From Pseudomonadota bacterium (GTDB lineage Bacteria; Pseudomonadota; Gammaproteobacteria; Arenicellales; Poriferihabitantaceae), in the NCBI GenBank assembly GCA_024226105.1, contig JAAELZ010000851.1, positions 1 to 9,766 of the forward strand: a stretch of DNA of 9,766 nt, written 5' to 3'. This document shows positions 7,160 to 9,766 of the stretch, in pieces. The position numbers were made by a program, and so were the translations under genes. How positions within the stretch are numbered: the first letter of the stretch is position 1; each line of letters opens with the position of its first letter. The notes under the pieces are model-generated. The model was given only the letters and a program-made list of their open reading frames with translations. It did not search any database and was not told where the DNA came from.

Positions 7160-7190
7160 GTAGGGTGTGATAAGCGATGCGCATCCATCA
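7160..7190 (+). repeat. Single, decayed REP-like unit after nirN
   Basis: It starts with GTAGGGTGTGATAAGCG and continues to GCGCATCCATCA, the same layout as the left units in nirF and nirN but with an inserted TG and a changed right arm. It lies 29 bases after the nirN stop and has no inverted partner nearby. A REP unit just past the last gene could protect the 3' end of the message. Confidence 0.7.
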
Positions 7191-7224
7191 ATAACTCAAT
7201 ACCCATAAACCGGATATGAATGAT

Positions 7225-7270
7225 TCAACCGGTTATTTGCAGTCAAATTCTCAGTAAACCGACCGGTTGA
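7225..7270. repeat. Inverted repeat in the nirN/cyclase intergenic region
   Basis: TCAACCGGT (7225-7233) and its complement ACCGGTTGA (7262-7270) are separated by 28 bases. The loop is long and there is no T-run next to the right arm, so it is not a convincing terminator. The 10-mer TCAACCGGTT recurs on the other side of the cyclase gene (9390-9399). The rest of 7132-7361 holds the REP unit and the possible terminator below; no gene is seen there. Confidence 0.4.
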
Positions 7271-7317
7271 GGTCGCAACTCTATATGGTCATTTTGAGGT
7301 TCGGCATTGAGAGCTGA

Positions 7318-7338
7318 AAACAACCAAATCGGCTGTTT
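7318..7338 (-). terminator. Possible terminator of the cyclase gene
   Basis: Read on the minus strand, AAACAGCC and GGTTGTTT form an 8-pair stem with one G-U wobble around the loop GATTT, ending in TTTT. It begins 23 bases after the cyclase stop. The U-run is short and mostly part of the stem, so strength is doubtful. Confidence 0.3.
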
Positions 7339-7361
7339 AAGTACGTTCACTTATTGGTGAA

Positions 7362-9248
7362 TCATGGCATCCCAAGCCCTCTGAGGGTCGAAGACCAGGT
7401 TTCTTGCAACTCTTTGTCGGCGTAGGGTCGCTGCTTTGTCCATACCGATAGCGTGCGCTTTGGGAAGGCTTCGACTGCAGAGGCTACTTCATGCCGTGCC
7501 TCTTCTGGTTGACCCAGGGCACTCAGGGCCAAGGCATGAATTAAATGCGTCAGATTCTTGTTACTCGGTGACGATGGTGGGCGATCTAATAATTCATTTG
7601 CCACTTTGGCGGCTGAACTTGCGTCCCCTTGAACTAAATATGCCTCAGCTAACTTGAAAACCACCCAGTCTGGGCCCCTTGGACTTAGGCGCGATGAAAG
7701 TTCCAGTTCCTCAACCGCCTTATCGGCGGCTCCCGAATGGATTAGTGTCATGCCGTAAACTGCGTGAACCAAATAATCACTTGGCTCTAGCAGCACGGCC
7801 TTGCTGGCGGTTTCAACAGCAGTACTCACATCCCCCTTAACGAGATACTGAGAGGCAAGATTAGCTGTTGCTGGCCCATGTGTCGGATCAATTTCCAGCG
7901 CCCTTTTTGATAGCTCAAAGGACTTTCTATCTGCTGCCTCCCTGTCCTCAACCCAATGCATTTGATAGTCGAGACGATAAGAAAATGCCAGATTGGCATA
8001 GGCCGTCGCGAAGGCAGGATCTAACTCGATTGCCTGCTCAAGAAGTTTTCGGCCTATAACGTTGTCCTCGGTATTGAATTTCTGAATAGTTCGATACCCC
8101 TCACGCTGGAGAAGCCAGGCGTCAAGATTTGTGGTCTCTCTGCTGCGAACTTTGTCGCGTTCTCCGAGTTCAAGTTGAGCACCGATGTTGGCAATAATTT
8201 TCAGAGTAATTTCGTCTTTGACTTCAAAAAGATCTGTCATCTCTTTGTCGTACCGGTCAGACCAGACAAACTGACCATCTATTGCATCAACGAGTTGCGT
8301 GCTGACCCTGATCCTGTTGCCATCTCTTTGTAGATTTCCTTTTAAAACGTAACGAACACCAAAGTCTTCCGCAACACTTTTGGCGCTGTACTCTTTGCCC
8401 TTAAGTCGCGATGTTGTCGAACTGGAAATAACAAACATCCCAGATAATCTGGAAAGTGATGTAAGAATATCCTCGCTGAAACTGATAGCTAAAAAATCCT
8501 GGTCAGGATCCCCCGATAAATTATTAAATGGCAGCACCGCGATAGATGGGTTTTTCGGCAACTGGTATGCAAGTCTATTTTGATCGGCGGGTTCGAAATC
8601 GGTTTTTTGTCCTAACCACCAATAGCCAATACTCACCATAGAAACAATAAATAGAGCTATCGTGACAGTTGTATTTCGAAATCGCTTAATAGAATTTCCT
8701 ATACCTTTTTTTGTTGGTGTGCCACCACCTACCACTTTGAAAACCCGAACCGGACGAGTGATATTCTTGACTTTCATCTCCCCTAAATCTTCAAGATTCA
8801 GATCGAGGTGATCGCGGATTTGATCACGCACTGATCTGGATAAATATATCCCACCAGTGTCGGCCATGGCTTCCAAACGGGCTGCTATATTGACCCCATC
8901 GCCCAGAAGATCATCACCCTCGGTTACTACATCGCCAACATTGATTCCGATGCGAAGTCGTATTTGCCGCTCAGTTGGTACATTGGTATTGCGGTTGGCC
9001 AATCCATCTTGTACAGCAATCGCACAGCGCACGGCCTCAACAGCGCTGGGGAACTCAATTAACAAACTATCGCCGGCCGTATTGGCTACACGTCCACCAT
9101 ACCGATCAATGAGAGGATTAAAGAGTTCCTGACGATGGGCTCGCAGGGCCCGAAGAGTCTCCTCCTCGTCTTCAAGGACTAAACGGGAGTATTCCACTAC
9201 ATCGGTGGCGACAATTGTGGTTAATCTTCGTTGTATCCCATCAGCCAT
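7362..9248 (-). CDS. Membrane-anchored class III adenylate/guanylate cyclase with TolB/FlgO-like and TPR domains
   Basis: A 628-residue protein. Residues 8-172 are a class III cyclase domain: Asp16 (ATDVVEYSRL) and Asp60 (NTAGDSLLIEF) are the metal ligands, while Asp113, Asn120 and Arg124 (DLLGDGVNIAAR) match the base-selecting and transition-state positions. At the usual base-selecting lysine this protein has Asn56. One membrane helix follows (about 193-212), then a TolB/FlgO-like domain (about 233-360, SIAVLPFNNLSGDPDQDFLA) and TPR repeats (about 380-600). The cyclase side is cytoplasmic and the sensor side probably periplasmic. This architecture is common in proteobacteria and usually of unknown signal. 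Transcription is opposite to the nir genes and convergent with nirN, so no operon link. ATG at 9248 has no clear ribosome binding site but precedes the conserved cyclase start directly. The product nucleotide cannot be decided from sequence. Confidence 0.9.
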   Translation of the reverse strand: MADGIQRRLTTIVATDVVEYSRLVLEDEEETLRALRAHRQELFNPLIDRYGGRVANTAGDSLLIEFPSAVEAVRCAIAVQDGLANRNTNVPTERQIRLRIGINVGDVVTEGDDLLGDGVNIAARLEAMADTGGIYLSRSVRDQIRDHLDLNLEDLGEMKVKNITRPVRVFKVVGGGTPTKKGIGNSIKRFRNTTVTIALFIVSMVSIGYWWLGQKTDFEPADQNRLAYQLPKNPSIAVLPFNNLSGDPDQDFLAISFSEDILTSLSRLSGMFVISSSTTSRLKGKEYSAKSVAEDFGVRYVLKGNLQRDGNRIRVSTQLVDAIDGQFVWSDRYDKEMTDLFEVKDEITLKIIANIGAQLELGERDKVRSRETTNLDAWLLQREGYRTIQKFNTEDNVIGRKLLEQAIELDPAFATAYANLAFSYRLDYQMHWVEDREAADRKSFELSKRALEIDPTHGPATANLASQYLVKGDVSTAVETASKAVLLEPSDYLVHAVYGMTLIHSGAADKAVEELELSSRLSPRGPDWVVFKLAEAYLVQGDASSAAKVANELLDRPPSSPSNKNLTHLIHALALSALGQPEEARHEVASAVEAFPKRTLSVWTKQRPYADKELQETWSSTLRGLGMP

Positions 9249-9302
9249 AACTGAAGCTTAGCTGTAGAAATGTTCGAAATCCACAGTTTTGTTCATTGGC
9301 AG

Positions 9303-9337
9303 AATGTGCCTACAATAGCGAATGCCCACAATGTGCC
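9303..9337. repeat. Short direct repeats upstream of the cyclase
   Basis: AATGTGCC occurs at 9303-9310 and 9330-9337, 27 bases apart, with a related AATGCCCACA between them at 9321-9330. On the minus strand these read GGCACATT twice and GGCATT once, overlapping the weak promoter candidate. They may be operator half-sites; 8-mers can recur by chance. Confidence 0.35.
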
Positions 9338-9513
9338 GAACTGAGACGATTGAGGGAACTAATACAAATGGCTGGATTGCACTGTGATCTCAACCGGTTG
9401 GTGCAAAACATTGGCCAATTCGTTCTACCGGTGTGCGTGTAAGCATCGTAGAAGAAAGATAGGCATGCATCAATCTGAAAAACATTAGAGAATCTTTAAC
9501 ACTATCGCGTATT

Positions 9514-9583
9514 TTGGGTAGGCTGACGGGGCTAAAGTCCCGTTTCCTTTAGAGGAAATATAGCTGGAAAATGGAGCCTGAAC
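9514..9583. other. Possible folded RNA element with three stems
   Basis: AGGCT (9520-9524) pairs with AGCCT (9575-9579), enclosing two adjacent hairpins: ACGGG/CCCGT (9526-9530 with 9539-9543) and TTTCCT/AGGAAA (9543-9548 with 9553-9558, loop TTAG). Together they can make a three-way junction. The strand is unknown. It matches no riboswitch class that I recognise. If read on the minus strand it would lie between the Fnr-type gene and the cyclase, in the 5' leader of the latter or the 3' region of the former. Confidence 0.3.
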
Positions 9584-9625
9584 GCATTTTTTACAGCGGT
9601 GAAACGCCAGGAGGGTAAAGAAAGC

Positions 9626-9766
9626 TTAGGCGTCCGCTACGAACTTGCGCATCCAGTCGATGTTTTGCAGGGTAACCTGCTTATCTGAGACTTGAATAAT
9701 GCTATCGCGTTTCAGTTTGGAGAGGATGCGTGACAGGGTTTCGGGCGTAATCGCCAGGCGCGATGC
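9626..9766 (-). CDS. Crp/Fnr-family transcription regulator, C-terminal part (5' end outside window)
   Basis: The last 46 residues and TAA stop of a minus-strand gene. ASRLAITPETLSRILSKLKR is the helix-turn-helix of Crp/Fnr regulators; SRxL is the recognition-helix segment that in Fnr-like proteins contacts TTGAT half-sites. It is followed by the wing IIQVSDKQVTLQNI and a short tail. The cAMP/NO/oxygen-sensing domain is not visible, so Fnr, Anr, Dnr or another subgroup cannot be told apart. Its closeness to a heme d1 cluster makes a nitric-oxide-responsive Dnr-type regulator plausible, since such proteins commonly activate nir genes; that is inference from context. Confidence 0.85.
   Translation of the reverse strand, partial: ASRLAITPETLSRILSKLKRDSIIQVSDKQVTLQNIDWMRKFVADA

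Larger units (their letters stand above)
9249..9625. other. 377-base intergenic region between the cyclase and Fnr-type genes
   Basis: No convincing gene is seen on either strand. It should contain the minus-strand promoter of the cyclase. A weak candidate, read on the minus strand, is TTCGGC, 17 bases, TATTGT (about 9339 down to 9311). It also holds short direct repeats (9303-9337), a copy of TCAACCGGTT (9390-9399), and stems at 9520-9579. No TTGAT-N4-ATCAA Fnr box was found by eye. Confidence 0.5.

Noticed and set aside
9514..9620. Cyclic-di-GMP, TPP, cobalamin or glycine riboswitch
   Set aside because: None of the conserved core sequences of these classes is present; only generic stems are seen.

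Overview
The window is a chromosomal segment from a denitrifying proteobacterium. Protein character and the type of intergenic repeat suggest a Gammaproteobacterium, perhaps of the sulfur-oxidising/Chromatiales kind; that placement is inference. About 70% of it is one plus-strand gene cluster for making heme d1, the cofactor of cytochrome cd1 nitrite reductase (NirS). NirS and the siroheme-forming methyltransferase (NirE/CysG type) are not in the window.

Layout: 1-504 is the 3' end of a gene for an ethylbenzene-dehydrogenase-type heme-binding protein. Then come nirC-like cytochrome c (548-901), nirF (898-2190), a fused nirDL (2192-3214), nirG (3214-3657), nirH (3632-4156), nirJ (4199-5410) and nirN (5461-7131). 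Most junctions overlap or nearly touch, which fits one polycistronic message with translational coupling. Pathway: siroheme is decarboxylated by the NirDL/NirG/NirH proteins; NirJ (radical SAM) replaces the propionates with oxo groups; NirF and NirN act in the periplasm on the last steps; NirC is a small periplasmic electron carrier.

The most unusual feature is a family of REP-like palindromes (GTAGGGTGGATAAGCG...CGCATCCACC type). Two head-to-head pairs (929-1013 and 5448-5536) lie inside the N-terminal, signal-peptide-encoding parts of nirF and nirN. In nirF the pair is read through in frame between the basic N-terminus and the hydrophobic core. In nirN it appears to supply the Shine-Dalgarno and the GTG start codon. 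A third, decayed single unit follows nirN (7160-7190).

The right third (7362-9248, minus strand) encodes a membrane-anchored class III nucleotidyl cyclase with a TolB/FlgO-like domain and TPR repeats. It is followed by a 377-base intergenic region with short direct repeats and a possible folded RNA element. At the edge is the C-terminus of a Crp/Fnr-family regulator (9626-9766, minus strand), plausibly a Dnr-like regulator of denitrification.
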